A stretch of 64,000 bases of DNA. Source: Thecaphora thlaspeos (lineage: Eukaryota > Basidiomycota > Ustilaginomycetes > Urocystidales > Glomosporiaceae). Position numbers and translations under genes: made by a program. The notes under the pieces are model-generated. The model saw only the letters and a list, made by a program, of their open reading frames with translations. It was not told where the DNA came from and made no database searches. The stretch is taken from positions 310,001 to 374,000 of the forward strand of contig UWYS01000029.1 in the NCBI GenBank assembly GCA_900291925.1, in the 5' to 3' direction. Shown here one piece after another: positions 24,001-36,200 of this stretch (the stretch's first letter is position 1; each line of letters starts with the position of its first letter).

Positions 24001-27000
24001 CGCCGCGCCGCCGCGTTTTCGAGGCCTACATGGCGCTGCTCAAGTCGCAGTCGGGCCGGGACAAGCCGGCCGAGTTTGGACGGATCTGCGACGAGGCGAT
24101 CCAGCTGACGCTGCGCAAGTGGCATTCGCTCCCCTCGACCGTCACGGTGGCCCACGTCCCGCTGCTCCAGATCTTCCAGCAGTTTGTTGAGCTGCAGGAG
24201 GCCAGCACCGTCTTTGCCTCGCTCGCTCACACCAACGCGTCGAACCTCGACCAGCGCTCGTCGGAGATCAAGGCGTTGATGCAGACGTGGCGCGAGCGCC
24301 TTCCCAACCTCTGGGACGATATCAACGCGTGGAGCGACCTCGTCGCATGGCGCCAGCACGTCTTCAGCGCCGTCAACAAGTCGTACCTTCCGCTCGTCCC
24401 CGTCATCCAGCAGCGCGACGGCCAGAGCGCCAGCACCAACTCGTACGCCTACCGCGGCTACCACGAGACGGCGTGGATCATCAACCGCTTCGCCCACGTT
24501 GCGCGGAAGCACTATCTCAACGATGTCTGCATCAGCTCGCTCACGAAGATCTACACGCTCCCCAACATTGAGATCCAGGAGGCCTTTCTCAAGCTGCGCG
24601 AGCAGGCAAAGTGCCACTACCAGAACCCCGACGAGCTGACCCAAGGCCTCGATGTGATCAACAACACCAACCTGATGTTCTTTGCCGCCTCGCAGAAGGC
24701 CGAGTTCTTCACGCTCAAGGGTATGTTCATGGCGCGCCTCGGGCTCAACGACGAGGCCAACCACGCCTTCGGGACGGCGATCCAGATGGACCTCAACCTG
24801 GCCAAGGCGTGGACCGAGTGGGGCCGCTACAACGACCGCATCTTCCGCGACAAGCCCGGCGACATGTCAGCCGCCGGCAACGCCATCAGCTGCTACCTCC
24901 AGGCGGCCGGCCTCTACAAGAACGCCAAAGTCCGCAAGGTGCTGCTCCGTGTCCTCTGGCTCCTCAACTGCGACGACGCAAAGGGGACCGTGTGGCAGGC
25001 CTTCGAAGGGTTCAAGGGCGACGCGCCCATCTGGTACTGGATCACTTTCATCCCGCAGCTGCTCCAGTCGCTCTCACAGAAGGAGGTCCGGTTCGCGCGC
25101 AAGATGCTCATGTCGATCGCAAAGACGTTCCCGCAATCGCTCTACTTCCATCTGCGCACCACCAAGGAGGACTATGTCGCTATGAAGCGCCAGACGATGA
25201 TCGCCGCCCAGCGCGCCGCCCAGGCGCGCCAGCAGCAGCAGATGGTCGCCGCCGCCAATGCGAACGCGGGGGCCAATGCCAACGGCGCCTCGCCATCGAC
25301 GCCGCAGGGCGCAGCGATGGCGTTGGGAGACAGCAAGATTTCGCAGTCGGCCACTGCCACGCCTGCGCAGACCGGAGCGGGCAGCCCGTCCAAGGGAGCC
25401 GGAGCAGCGGCGGGTCCCGATGGACAGCCGCTCTCTTCTGCCTGCTCGAGGGACCCATCGGCCAGCCCAACCAAGGCGACGCCGCAGCCGCAGCAAGCCA
25501 CGCCGGGAGCACCGCCGCCGCAGCAGCAACAGCAGTTGCCAGGCCAGCAGCCGGGTCAGCCGGGCCAGCAGCAGCAACTGCCCCCAGGTGCGGTCCCGCC
25601 GCCGAACGCGGGTCTGCCCGGCCAGCCTGGCCTGATCCCTGGCATGCCAAACCTGCAGCAGAGGCAGCCGTGGGACTACGTGGACGAGATCCTCAACATC
25701 CTCAAGACGGCGTTCCCGCTGTTGACGCTGACGATGGAAAACATTGCCGAGCAGATCCAGCAGCGCTTCAAGCCGACCAACGAAGAGGACATCTACCGCC
25801 TCACCAATGCGCTGCTCAACGACGCGCTCCAGCAGTACATCCAGCGCGCCGCGATGCCCAACGACACGGGCGCTCTGCCGCAGTCGTCGCAGGCCAACGT
25901 GATTCGCTTCGCCGAAAACCTGCCGCCGGGCCCGCTCAAGTCGTCGTTCGAGGAAGACTTTGTCAAGAGCAAGCCGACGCTGCGCGACTACGTCTCGAAG
26001 CTGCAGCGGTGGCGCGACCGGTACGAGGGCAGCCTCGACCGTCGCCCGCGCAAGCAGCACCTCGAGCACTGCAGCCACTACCTGGTCGAGTTTCAACACC
26101 AAAAGTTCGACGAGGTCGAGGTGCCCGGCCAGTACCTGCGCCTCGAGGACAACAACTCAGACTTTGTTAAGATCAGCCGCTTCCTCCCCGTCTTCGAGAT
26201 GACGCGTTCGAGCGGGATGTGCACGCGCCGCCTGACGATCCTCAGCAACAAGGGGACGCACCACTCCTTCGCTGTCCAGCTGCCGTCGGGGCGCTATTGC
26301 CGGCGCGAGGAGCGCATCTTCCAGCTGCTGCGCTTTCTCAATCGCATCCTCGAGCGGCGCAAGGAGACGCGTAAGCGCGGCCTCACCTTCCACGTCCCCG
26401 TCGCCGTCCCGCTGGCGCCGCAGGTACGCCTGATCGACCACGACGCGTCGTTCGTCAGCCTTTCGGACATCCTCGAGAAGCATTGCGAGGAGATCGGCAT
26501 CGGCAAGGACGACCCTGTGATCGCCTGGGTCGAAAAGATGCGTTCCACGTGGGATGGCGGCATGGGACGCGGCAACGTCGACTTCACCAACCTGCGCATG
26601 GACCTGATGGAGGAGATCAGCACAAAAATGGTACCCGACATGGTACTGACGCGCTACATGACGCGGTCGCTGTCGACGCCATCGGACCTTTGGCTGATGC
26701 GCAAGCAGTTCACGCTCCAGACGGCGTCGACCATGTTCCTGACCTACTGCCTCTTCATCTCGGCGCGCCTGCCCAACCGGATTCACATTTCGCGCTCGAG
26801 CGGCCAGGTGGCCATGTCGGACGTCGTGCCCACGCTCAACCCGCAGGCGCCCCAATTCAAGTCGACGGACCCGACGCCGTTCCGCCTTTCGCCCAACATC
26901 CAGCACTTCATCGGTCCCATCGGCATCGAGGGCATCCTGACGTCGTCGTTGATGGCGCTCGGACGCTGCCTGACGGAGCCCGAGAGGGCGCTCGAAGAGT

Positions 27001-27524
27001 ACCTCGGTGTCTTTGTGCGCGACGAGATCAACTTCTGGCTCAGCGGCGCGCAGAGGAGCGGCGGCGTGGCGGCCGGCATCACCGAGGCGCCGCGCGAGAT
27101 TGTCCTCCAGAACTCGATGGAGATCGTAAAGCGCGCCAGTCTGATGAGCTGCAAGTTCGAAATGGACAGGGTGAATACAGCGGCGTGGCGTGGCGTGGCT
27201 TGGCGCTCGTGGAAAGCTGTTCGGCCTTGCTTGGAGAGGAACCTGACTAAATCCCCTTCTTCCCGCCAACCTGATGAACCACAGGGCAACCAGCAGCAAC
27301 CCACCATCTCGCCCATCTCGCAGACGGTGTTGGATCTCATCAACTCGGCCAGCAACCCAAGCAAGCTGGCGCTGCAGGTAAGTCGTCGTCGCGGACCCCG
27401 TCTCCGCCGTCCTGTTCCTTGACGTTTCCCACGTTTGCTTCTCTGACAATCCTGTCTCGCTCTCTACGTCTCTCTCGTGCGCCTACAACATCGACAGGAC
27501 CCGACCTGGCAGCCCTGGCTGTAG
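15028..27524 (+). CDS. TRA1: TRA1 PIKK-family pseudokinase, SAGA/NuA4 subunit
   Basis: Six exons: 15028-15109, 15208-15365, 15517-22401, 22503-27170, 27285-27377 and 27498-27524, giving 3970 residues. All introns are GT-AG and every phase matches. Tra1 is the large scaffold and activator-docking subunit shared by the SAGA and NuA4 acetyltransferases. The N-terminus (LRVRLATASEVKDFLEVFQN) leads into thousands of residues of HEAT-like helices, a FAT region (roughly residues 2600-3260), a PI3K-like domain (roughly 3590-3860) and a FATC tail ending DPTWQPWL. The GDRHxxN and DFG kinase motifs are absent, as known for Tra1/TRRAP, so it should be catalytically dead. Low-complexity inserts occur near residues 172-242, 1732-1845 (Ala/Lys/Asp-rich) and 3275-3431 (Gln/Pro-rich, between FAT and kinase-like domain). 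The last exon is only 27 bp. It converges on RAD4 with 197 bp between stops. Confidence 0.97.
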
Positions 27525-27721
27525 TTGCCCTTGCTCCTCCCTTCGTGGCACACACATAATCAAATCTCAGGCTCGTCTCGTTTGCTAGTTCCCGTTGTAT
27601 TCCTACGATACGTTCCTCGCTCCCCTTCCCTCTTCGCCTCTTCCGGGCAGACTCGGGCGGAGGTTCGAGGTTCGTTATGTAATGCTATGCCTCTATCTCC
27701 ATCCCTGCCACCCTTTCCCCA

Positions 27722-30700
27722 CTACTCTTCCTCCTCATCCTCATCGCTCCTCATCTCGGCATACCCACCCTTCCTGGCGCCCACGGCAGCCACAGCTGAT
27801 CTTCTGGACGATCTCCTACTTCCTTGCCGCTGCTGCTGTTGCTGCTGTCTTTTAGGCGGTGGTGGCGGCGTTCCCTCCTCTTCATCGATGGACGCGGTAC
27901 GTCTCTGTCTCTTTGTTCCTGTCTTTGCGACGAGTTTGATCGTCTTACCCTTCTTGGACGAAAAAGTGGTCGAGGAAGAGGTAGGAGCAGATTCGGCCTC
28001 GATGAGCGAGTGCAGAGAGACGATCGGGCCCGTTCGACGCGGTGTGGTCGCAGAGTCGGGTACGTTTGGATCGTCCTGTGTCGTTTTAGGTGCGGGTGGA
28101 GTAGAGGGAGAGTGGCGTACGATGGTCGTAGCGTCTTGCATCTCTTCATCTTCTCTTCCCTTTGCACGTGGTAGTTGCGTTTCGGATGGAGGACGAGGCG
28201 GTGAGGCTAACTTCTGGACCGCCTCTGCCTCTTCTTCTTGACCTTCCACCAGGAATCCACCGCCCCCGCCACCGGCTTCGACGAGGGGCGATGCCGCTTC
28301 AGCATCGACGACCTTGGATCCATCGCCGTACTGTTCCTTTACCCTCTTTGCGATCCGAAGCGCGTTGAGCAGCTTCTTCCACGCCTTGATGGCTCGTTCC
28401 TGTCGCTTTGTCGATTCGCGCTTGGCAGCGAGGTGTTCGTGCTCCCAATACGCCTAGATGCGGCGTACAGACGAAGGAAGGAGAGAACAGCAGAACGGTG
28501 AGTCGAACGAATCAAATAGTGAGGACAAGGAGAGGGGAACGACCGTTTGGGCCGCCGACTCACATCCAGGACGGCTTGTTCGTGCTCGGCGGGGACGACG
28601 ACGCCAGTGATCTTGGGCATGCCTCGGTGCTTGCGGAACTCAAAGCCAGTCTGCCGTATTGCGCGCAAGGTTGAGGTGGAAAGGGTAGGATGCCATCGTC
28701 AGTGCCGTGCTGCTCCCGGGTCCCATCACACGGCCACACCGGCCCGTACTCACGATCGCCTCGGCATAGCTAATCCCCATCTTCTTGACTACCTTTGTGA
28801 CGCCGTTGAAGGGTATATGCGCCGCTCCCTTTGGCAGCATCGAGGGAACAAAGAGGTCGATGTTGCCAAACGAGTTGGTCGGAATCACGCCGTCGACGAT
28901 CGGCGGCGGCGTGTAGAGCTGCGTCTGGAACTCGGCATAGAGCCCCTCGTTGGGCGCCTCTCTGCCCTCGGCTTTCGCCTGCTCCTCGGCCCGCTTGTTG
29001 GCCAGCGTGTAGCCCCGCGACTTGACCCACTTCAGAGCAACCTCGTTGTCCTTGACCACCCTCCCTTCGTTGAACCACTGTCGGCTGGAGCGGAGCGTCA
29101 GCACGTTGGACCGCTTGTACACGTCCATGCCCTGGAACGTCGCGATGCGATTGCGCGGGTGGACGACTTCGTCCCGCTTGAGGTGTTTCTCGAGGAAGTA
29201 GACCGGATGGTCCTTGTAGCCTGCCACGCTGGTCGGCATTGCCTCCTTGCTGGCGCTCTCATTGAGCTCGATGTCCTCCATGGCGTCGCGGTTGAGGCGC
29301 TGTGGCCGGTGGATGGCGCGCGCCGTCTTGGCCCACCAGTCCTCCTCATTCTTCGACCTCGACAGCGGTCGCAGGCGCGCCACGCGGCTGTTAAACTTGT
29401 TGGTATAGCGCGACGTCACGTCGCGCGCATACCCGTCCTCCTCGACGGCCACGACGTAGACGAGCTTGTTCTGTCGATCGGTGGGGGAGGGCTCCATCCA
29501 CCGGTTGCCCGAGGCCCGCACCACCGAGCGGACCGGGTCGATCGTGATCCACTTCTGGAACGGCTTGCTGAATACCTCGACCCACACCGTCGGCGGCGAC
29601 TGCAGGTCGACCGGCTCGACATCGCTGTCGTCCTCCGGCGCCACCTCGGTCGGCTTGAGCGCCTTGGGCTTGTTGCGGCGGAGCTTGGCCTTGGGCTCAA
29701 CCTTGAGCGGAGTGTCCAGGTTGCGCCACTTGGCCGGTCGGTAGTCGCCGTCTGCACCGGCCTCCTCGCCCTCGCCCTCATTCTCAGCGGCCGGCGCCTT
29801 TGCGTTCGACTTGCCTTTGGCCTTGACCTGTCGACCTTTCGAGGCGCTCGCCGCGCTGCGATCCGAACTCGCCCCTTCGTCCACGGTGGCTTCATCGACG
29901 GCGGCGCGAGCGTCCCTCTTGCCAGCGGGCGACTTGATCGCGGTCAGCACGGCTTTGCGGGCGAGGTTCTCGGTGTCGCGCTCGGCCCGCTGGTTGGCCC
30001 TGGCCGCCCTGTTGCGGGGCGACTCGACCTCTTCGATCCCGCTCAGGTCCGAAAGGCTGCTGTCCGAGCTCACCGTGGCGGCTCTCGAACTTCTCGAGCC
30101 TCTCGAGCGAGGAGTGGACGCCGCAGACCTGGCGGACCTGACGCTGTGCGCGTCGTCAAAATCCTCGTCGTCGCTTGTAAAGTCGTCGTCCGGCTTGGTG
30201 TTGAAACGGGTCGTCTTGGAGGGCAACTTCGACTTGGCCTTGGCCTTGCCCTTGTTGCCTTTGGGGGTGGGCGACGTCGTGTTGGCCAGCTTGCTCGCGC
30301 CGACGCTCCACGGCGTCGGCTGGACGCTGACGACCAGGCGGGCGGGGATACCGAGCGAGCGGCAGAGCGCGCAAAAGAGCTGGGCGCTCGTTTCCCTTGA
30401 CCCTGAGCGCGCCTCGACCCTGGCCAGCAGGTCTGCGGGCGAGCCGATGGCCTCGACGGGTGGCAGGAGGGAAAGGAAGACGGGCCGGATCGCGGTGCCG
30501 GGCATGAAGAGGGTGATCTCCATCGGCTTGTGGTTGGGGCCACGCTTGCCCCCTGCGCTCGCCGCCGCCTCGATCCCGTTGGCGGTTCCGCGGGCGTTGG
30601 CCTTCGCCTTGCCCTTGCCCTTCGACTTTGCGGCCGAAAAGGCCGCGTTGGCGTCATCAGCTTCTTTCTTGATACGCTCCTGACGCTCTTTGCGGTGGCG

Positions 30701-31855
30701 CTTCTCGCGATCCGCCGCGCTCTCGGCGATCCACCCGTCGATTTTGCGTCCGGGGACCGGAAGGATGCCGGTGGCGATGTCCTGGTTCGGTTGGCGGAGG
30801 GCCGCCTTGGCAGTCATCTTGGGATCAAGGCGGAAACATCTGGCCCACCATTTGGCTAGCTCGGTGATGAAAGACTCGAACATGCGCACGCGCTCGCGCT
30901 GCTGCGGAACCTTTTTTGGGTGGATGGCCTTGAGCTTGGTCACCATGAAGTCTGGTACCATCTGAGCGAGGTGGTCGCGCAGCGTCTCGTCGTTGCACCA
31001 CTTGTTGCGGATCCGGGCAAAGGCGAGGATGCTAAGGACGTACAGCTTGTGCGCGTTGATCCGGCCTTGACGGTCGCGCGCCGTCGGCATCGTCTCGGCG
31101 CGCTTCTTGACCGCCTCGCTCTTTTCGTCCTGCTTCTTGCCCTTGGTGCCCATCGAGATTTCAACGCCGCGATGCTGTCCTTTGCCATCCTTGAAGATGG
31201 GTAGCTTCGAGGAGTCCGTTCCGCCGCCACCACCCTCGCCATCTTCATCGCCGTCATCATCATCATCATCTGGGGAGCCTGAGCCTGAGCCGGCGTTTCT
31301 GTGGAGCGCCTCCTGGTAGGCGGCCGCGTACATGTCGCGCAAGCCGTCCTCGCTGGACGGCGTGCCAGGCTGCTGTGGCGAGAGCTCCAGGTCGACGTCT
31401 TCCATCTCGAGGTCTGATCCATCATCGTCTTGGTCGCCGCCAGCCTTATGTCCCTGGCCGTTCTGCGGTGCCGCTACGTCAACATCCTCGAACTGCAGCA
31501 TGTCGTGGTCATCGTCGGCCTCATGATGGGGCGCTGCGGCTGCCTCAACCGGTCCGGCCGGGCTTGCAGAGTCGCTGATGTCTAGGCCTATCACGTCGGA
31601 CTTTGGATGTGGCTTCCTGCGGCTCGAAGCTACCTTAGCTGTCGGCTCTGGCGCTGGCTTCGTCCGGGATGGCACTTGCCTGGAAGCTCTAGCGGGCGGT
31701 GGGCGAGAAGAGGGATGGTTGACGTCATCGTCGTCGCTGCTGTCCTCGACCGAGTGGACCTGGAAGACCTCTTCGTCTAGAGGTGGTGGTGGTCGCCGAG
31801 ACGAGCTCGACTTGGAGGGCAAGGTTGAGGTGCGACCGCTTCTTCTCGGGGGCAT
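27722..31855 (-). CDS. RAD4: DNA damage recognition protein Rad4/XPC
   Basis: Three exons on the minus strand: 31855-28754, 28650-28564 and 28453-27722, giving 1306 residues. Both introns (103 and 110 bp) start GTGAGT and are phase 0. Rad4/XPC senses helix distortion and starts nucleotide excision repair in the nucleus, with Rad23 and centrin. The acidic N-terminus is followed by a degenerate transglutaminase fold (around residues 455-510, with AQLFCALCRSLGIPARLVVS), a long Ser/Lys/Arg-rich insert, the second half of the fold (TVWVEVFSKPFQKWITIDPV), and beta-hairpin domains: BHD1 at HPVYFLEKHLKRDEVVHP, BHD2, then BHD3 with NSFGNIDLFVPSMLPKGAAH. BHD3 runs across the first intron (YAEAI joined to TGFEFRKHRGMPKITGVVV). 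The C-terminal tail holds a polyglutamine run. Two introns near the 3' end are easily missed, and missing them would truncate BHD3. Confidence 0.96.
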
Positions 31856-32401
31856 GCTGAGCGGCCGGCGTGGTTCCAGCCGAGGGTGGGCAGCTTTGCG
31901 TGGCTGCGGATAGCGCAGTCGTGTGTGGTTTGGGCCGGCTGTGAAAGGTCTAGAGCGGCAGCAAAGGCGAGCTGGAGGACAGATGGACGGGAGGTAGGCG
32001 GATGAGCGAGTCGGTGGCTAAGAGGGAAGGCAGGTGGCGGTGGCGGTGGCGGTGGCGGTGGCGGCGGTGGTGGTGAAGAGTCGCGCGGATGGACCGAAAA
32101 GGGCTGAGTCGAGCGCGAGGGGCGAGGCCAGAAAGGGGGTTGCTTGGTGCCTTGTAAGGCGCTGTGGAGGCATTTCACATTTCAGTTCAGCTCGCCCGCC
32201 CGCCGTCGTGTGCGCTGCGCAGCCTCTGACTCAGCGCACAAAGAGCGCGCCGCCATCATCCGTCTGTGGCGGCTTCCTTTGTCTCTGTGGCCAACGGCGG
32301 CCAGCTCTCAGGCTTCCGTCCCCCACCATCCCCCTCCTTGCTCACCGTCTTGATCCCCTCTCGCACGTCCTCCACCTTCATCCCGCCTTCCCTCGCTCGC
32401 C
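31856..32401. promoter_or_regulatory. Divergent promoter region, RAD4 and small gene
   Basis: A 546-bp divergent spacer. It holds a GGTGGC hexamer repeat at about 32033-32075 on the RAD4 side and a CT-rich leader just ahead of the ATG at 32402. No TATA element was found. Confidence 0.45.
32033..32075. repeat. GGTGGC hexamer microsatellite
   Basis: About seven tandem copies of GGTGGC/GGCGGT lie in the presumed RAD4 5' leader or promoter. The tract is purine-rich on the plus strand. Confidence 0.8.
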
Positions 32402-33103
32402 ATGTCCCCTCCCCGCCCCTCCTACACCACCACGCTCCTCTCCCGTCCGCTGCCCTCCTTGCACCTCTCCAACCTTAGCCCTCGCTCCGACCCACTCTAT
32501 TCGTTCCCTCTGCAGAACAGCATTACCCACGCCTCGCTCCACCCTTTGCTCGAGACGACGCTGCACCTGCTCAGCTCTGGCCTCTTCTCCGCGCACTTCC
32601 TCGTCCGCAAGATGGAAAAGCAGGGCGTCGCAATGTGGCTTCACTCCTACCTCCATGCCGTAGAGGGCGATCTCAGGAACGCCAGATGTTGGGTCAGAGA
32701 TACACCCTCAGAGGTACTCGCTCTCACACTGGGCACCGTCGCGACGGAGGAGGACGAGATCAAGAGGAAAGAGTACAATAGGCTAGACCTGCTATGTCTC
32801 TTGAGAGGGACCAAGCCGCAAGCAGTCGTAGAGCAGTATGAAAAGGCCAGCGTCCAACAGAGGCATCGTCCCACGCTACAAGAGCTCACACAAATAGAGG
32901 CGTAGGTCTCGGGAGAAGGCGCGAGGAAAGGGGCAGAGAACGAGATGAGGAGAAAGAGGTGGCAGCAGCTCGTCAATCTCCTCGGCCACCTCGAACAGCG
33001 ATACGGCTATCGACAGTTTGACGGCACCGTGGCCTACGACAACCTAGAGCAAAAGAAGAAGGCCACCACCATGGTGCTCGGCGAAGGCTGGAGGCGCTTT
33101 TGA
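32402..33103 (+). pseudogene. Small conserved-looking protein interrupted by in-frame TAG
   Basis: From the ATG at 32402 the frame runs 167 codons to a TAG at 32903-32905. It then continues in the same frame for 65 sense codons to TGA at 33101-33103. The part after the stop is clearly protein-like (RKRWQQLVNLLGHLEQRYGY, then QFDGTVAYDNLEQKKKAT and VLGEGWRRF), with aromatic and leucine spacing unlike shadow frames nearby. The first part includes PLYSFPLQNSITHASLHPLL and MEKQGVAMWLHSYLHAVEGD. No family is recognised; no signal peptide or membrane helix is seen. Possible readings: a nonsense change (CAG to TAG is one step), stop-codon readthrough, a sequencing error, or a very short intron beginning GTAGGT at 32902 with a poor purine-rich 3' end (48, 51 or 57 bp would restore frame). 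If the stop is real the product is 167 residues. Confidence 0.6.
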
Positions 33104-33229
33104 GACGCCGTCCGACAGACGTGCGATCATCGTCCAAGGGTCGCTCCTGCTATTCGCGCGGAATGCAAGCGTGTACAAATACAAAGTCGGCCGCGCCCTC
33201 CACCGTCCGCCTCGACCGCGCCATCGTCA

Positions 33230-36200
33230 TCACCGCCTCGAGTTGAACCTCTGCGTCATCTCGAAGCGGTCCATGATCTCCTCGCTCGCCACGCTCATCT
33301 CGCTCGCCATCCTGTGCACCTCTGTCCCGGGGCGATTGTAGATGAGCGAGTTGGCAAACATCTGGTTGAGCGCGCGCCGCAGCTGGCTCGCCGACCGGAT
33401 TGAGCCCTCCTTGATGCGCGCCTTGATCGTCTTGAGGTCGAGCGGATGACGGATGAGCGTGTAGTAGTCCGGCGCATCCTGCTCCTTGATCGCGTTGTGG
33501 AAGAGATTGCCGTGCGTGTGGTTCGACACTTCGGTCAGCAGCATCAGCAGCACCTGCGTCGTCTTGCGTTTCGCCTTTTCCTTTTCCGCCGACGACGTCG
33601 CCGTGGGCGTGGAGGCGGCGTTGGCCTCATCCTTGACGCCGCTGACAGCGCCACCACCGGGCGTAGAGGCCGACGCGGGAGAGTCGCGCGCCTTGCTGCG
33701 AGCACAGGTGCGAGAGGCGCTGCCGTACCGGTTGCGAGCGGGTGTGCTGCGCCACTTGGCCGTCGTCTCCACTTCCGCTTCCGTTTCCGCTTCGGCTTCT
33801 TCCGCTTCGGCCTCTGCTTCCATCTCCTCGGCTTCTGCCACCTCACCAGGTTCGGACTTCGTCTCGACCTCGACGACTTCGTCCATCTCTTCCTCCTCCT
33901 CCTCCTCCTCCTCCTCCTCTTCTTCTTCGTCGTCCTCGTCTTCACCACCGCTAGGCGTCGCCTCCTTGTCGCCCTTGTCCTCTTCGCCCTGCCGCTGGTG
34001 CTTGTCCTCTTCGTCCATCTTCTCCTTTACCTTGGCACCCGCAGACGGAGGCTCCGCTGGCGCCTTGTTGGGCGATACAGCCACTGCGTCCTTGTCGGCC
34101 GCGACGATGGCGACGGTGGCAGCGTTGGCTTCGACTTCCTTCTCGGCCTCCTTCTCCGTCTCAACAACCTCGCGTGCCACCTCTTCCTCGTCGGCGGTGA
34201 CGGGCTGGTCGTCTCTACCCTCCTCGGAGGGCTGCGCGATGACAACGTCAGCCTTGCCCTCTTTTGCTTGATCTTTCGAAGGACCGGTCTTCTTGCCAGC
34301 GTCGGCTGGTGCCGCCGCATCGCCACCCTTGTCCTTGTCGGAAACCAAGTCGCCGATCAGGTCCTTTTCGACGTCCATCTCATCCTTGCGATCGCCGTTA
34401 ACCACCGGTGCAGGCGCAGGCACGGACTTGTCGGTATCCGGACCTTTGTCCTTGTCTGTCGACTCTGCAGTGGCGGCTGCGATGACGTTCATTCCCGCAG
34501 GCGTCGCCTTTTCCGTGCTGGCGTCAGGCATATCCTCGTCGTCCGCCGGACCGGGATCCGCACTGTCGCCTTCGCCTTTGCTGCGCTTGCTGTGCGGAGG
34601 CGCAGTGGACTGTTCCTGCGCGCCTTGGCCTTGCTTGTTCGCGGCAAGGGCTTCCTTGTCCTCGGCGGCGGGGGTGAGCGAGTCTGCAGTAGCGTCCCTC
34701 TTGCGCTTGAGACCGGCGGTCGTAGCTTCAACTTCCGCGTCGCCTTCCCTCGGATTCTGCTGCTGCGGCTGCGGCTGCACTTTCTGCTCCTGCTCCTTCG
34801 GTTGCTGCTCTCCAGCCGCCGTCCCTGAATCGACCTCATCTGCAGTCGCCGTCGCTGACGGCTCATCGCCCTCGGGCTCTGCTGCGCTCAACGGCGGCGC
34901 AGCAGCAGCAACCTCTGTTGCCGCCGATGTCGTGGCCGCCGCTCCAGCTGCCTGTGCGGCCTTCTGCAGCCTAGCCTCGGTCTCGATGGCCTTTTCTACC
35001 TCCGCCTGCACCCTCTCCTCCAGCTTCGACGTGTCCAGGCTGGGTGCTGGACCCGATGCCATCAACGTGGTGGCGGCGGGCGCCACCTCGGGAATGGCGC
35101 TGGTCACGATCGCCGCAGCCGCTACGGTGGCCGAAGGAAAGGGCAACGGCGCAGTCGCGACTGGCGCGGCTGTCGATGAAGAAGCTGAGCCGATTGCATC
35201 TGCAGAGACCGGCTTTGCCGGGGTCGCAACCGCGGTGATACCTAGCTGCGTCGTAGATGGTGCCGATGAAGCTGACGGGGCCGGCGCGGCCGAGGCAGCG
35301 CTGGAGGATGCCGACATGGTCACCGAGGCAGGCTTGCCGAGGCTCGGCAGCGAATTCGGGATCGCTGTGCCGGTATCGCCGCCATTCACGGGGGCAGCAG
35401 CAGCGGCAGCTTTGCTGGGCGAAGCATCGATGCTGGCGCGACGATTGGCCTTCTTGGCTCGAGGCTCGTTGCCTTTCTTGGTGGCGCTGTTGGGCCCGCT
35501 GGCGGTGTGATCGCTCCGCGGTGAGATCTTGTCCGATGGCGTCGCGAGCGACTCTCCCCGTGCCCTGCCAATCTTTGTTGTCTTGACTGCCTTGGGCGTG
35601 GTGAGCGCTGTTCCCGGACTGACCGTGCCTCCTCCTGCACCCGTGCCTGCGGCAGCGGCCGGTGTGATAAGTGGCCCTGCTGCCGTCGGGTCTTTTGCGA
35701 GGTTCTCGAGCTCGATGCGAAGCTCCAGCTCGAGCCGGTCGTCGGCTTTGCCGGACTTGATGTCGTCGATCTCGCGGATGAGGTGCTTGAACTGCTGTTC
35801 CTTTTCCTTGATCGTCTCCTTGAGCTCCTCGATGCGCTCTGCGTAGATGAGCTTTGCAAGGGCAAGCTGCGATCTTAGGTCCATCCTCGGCTGTGCGCCA
35901 CGAGCCTCTTTGAGCTTTGGCGTCGCCTCTGCGCCAGAAGGCGTGGGAGGGGCGAAGCCGGCGCCGGGTGCGGTGGATGGAGAGGCATTGGGGGCGGCAG
36001 CGGTCGTCGAGTTGGCTGTGACGGCTGAGTCGTCTCTAGAGAGGACGAGACCTCTCTGCCTCATGAGGGCGGTCCATGCGCGCTCGCACTCGCGGGTGCC
36101 GAAGATGCGTCCGAGCGTGAGTCCAGCATTGGCGGCCTGCTCGAGGCGGGACTGCTGGCGGATGAGTGGGTGGGATAGGAGGAGCGACGAGACTCTGCCC

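Noticed and set aside
28547..30400. 617-codon plus-strand open frame
   Set aside because: Antisense to RAD4. No domain, and it is explained by codon bias of the real gene.
33446..34828. 460-codon plus-strand frame with hydrophobic runs (and 34293-35510)
   Set aside because: Antisense to the Glu/Lys/Ala-rich part of the BRD8-like gene. The hydrophobic runs are reverse complements of GAG/GAA tracts, not membrane segments.
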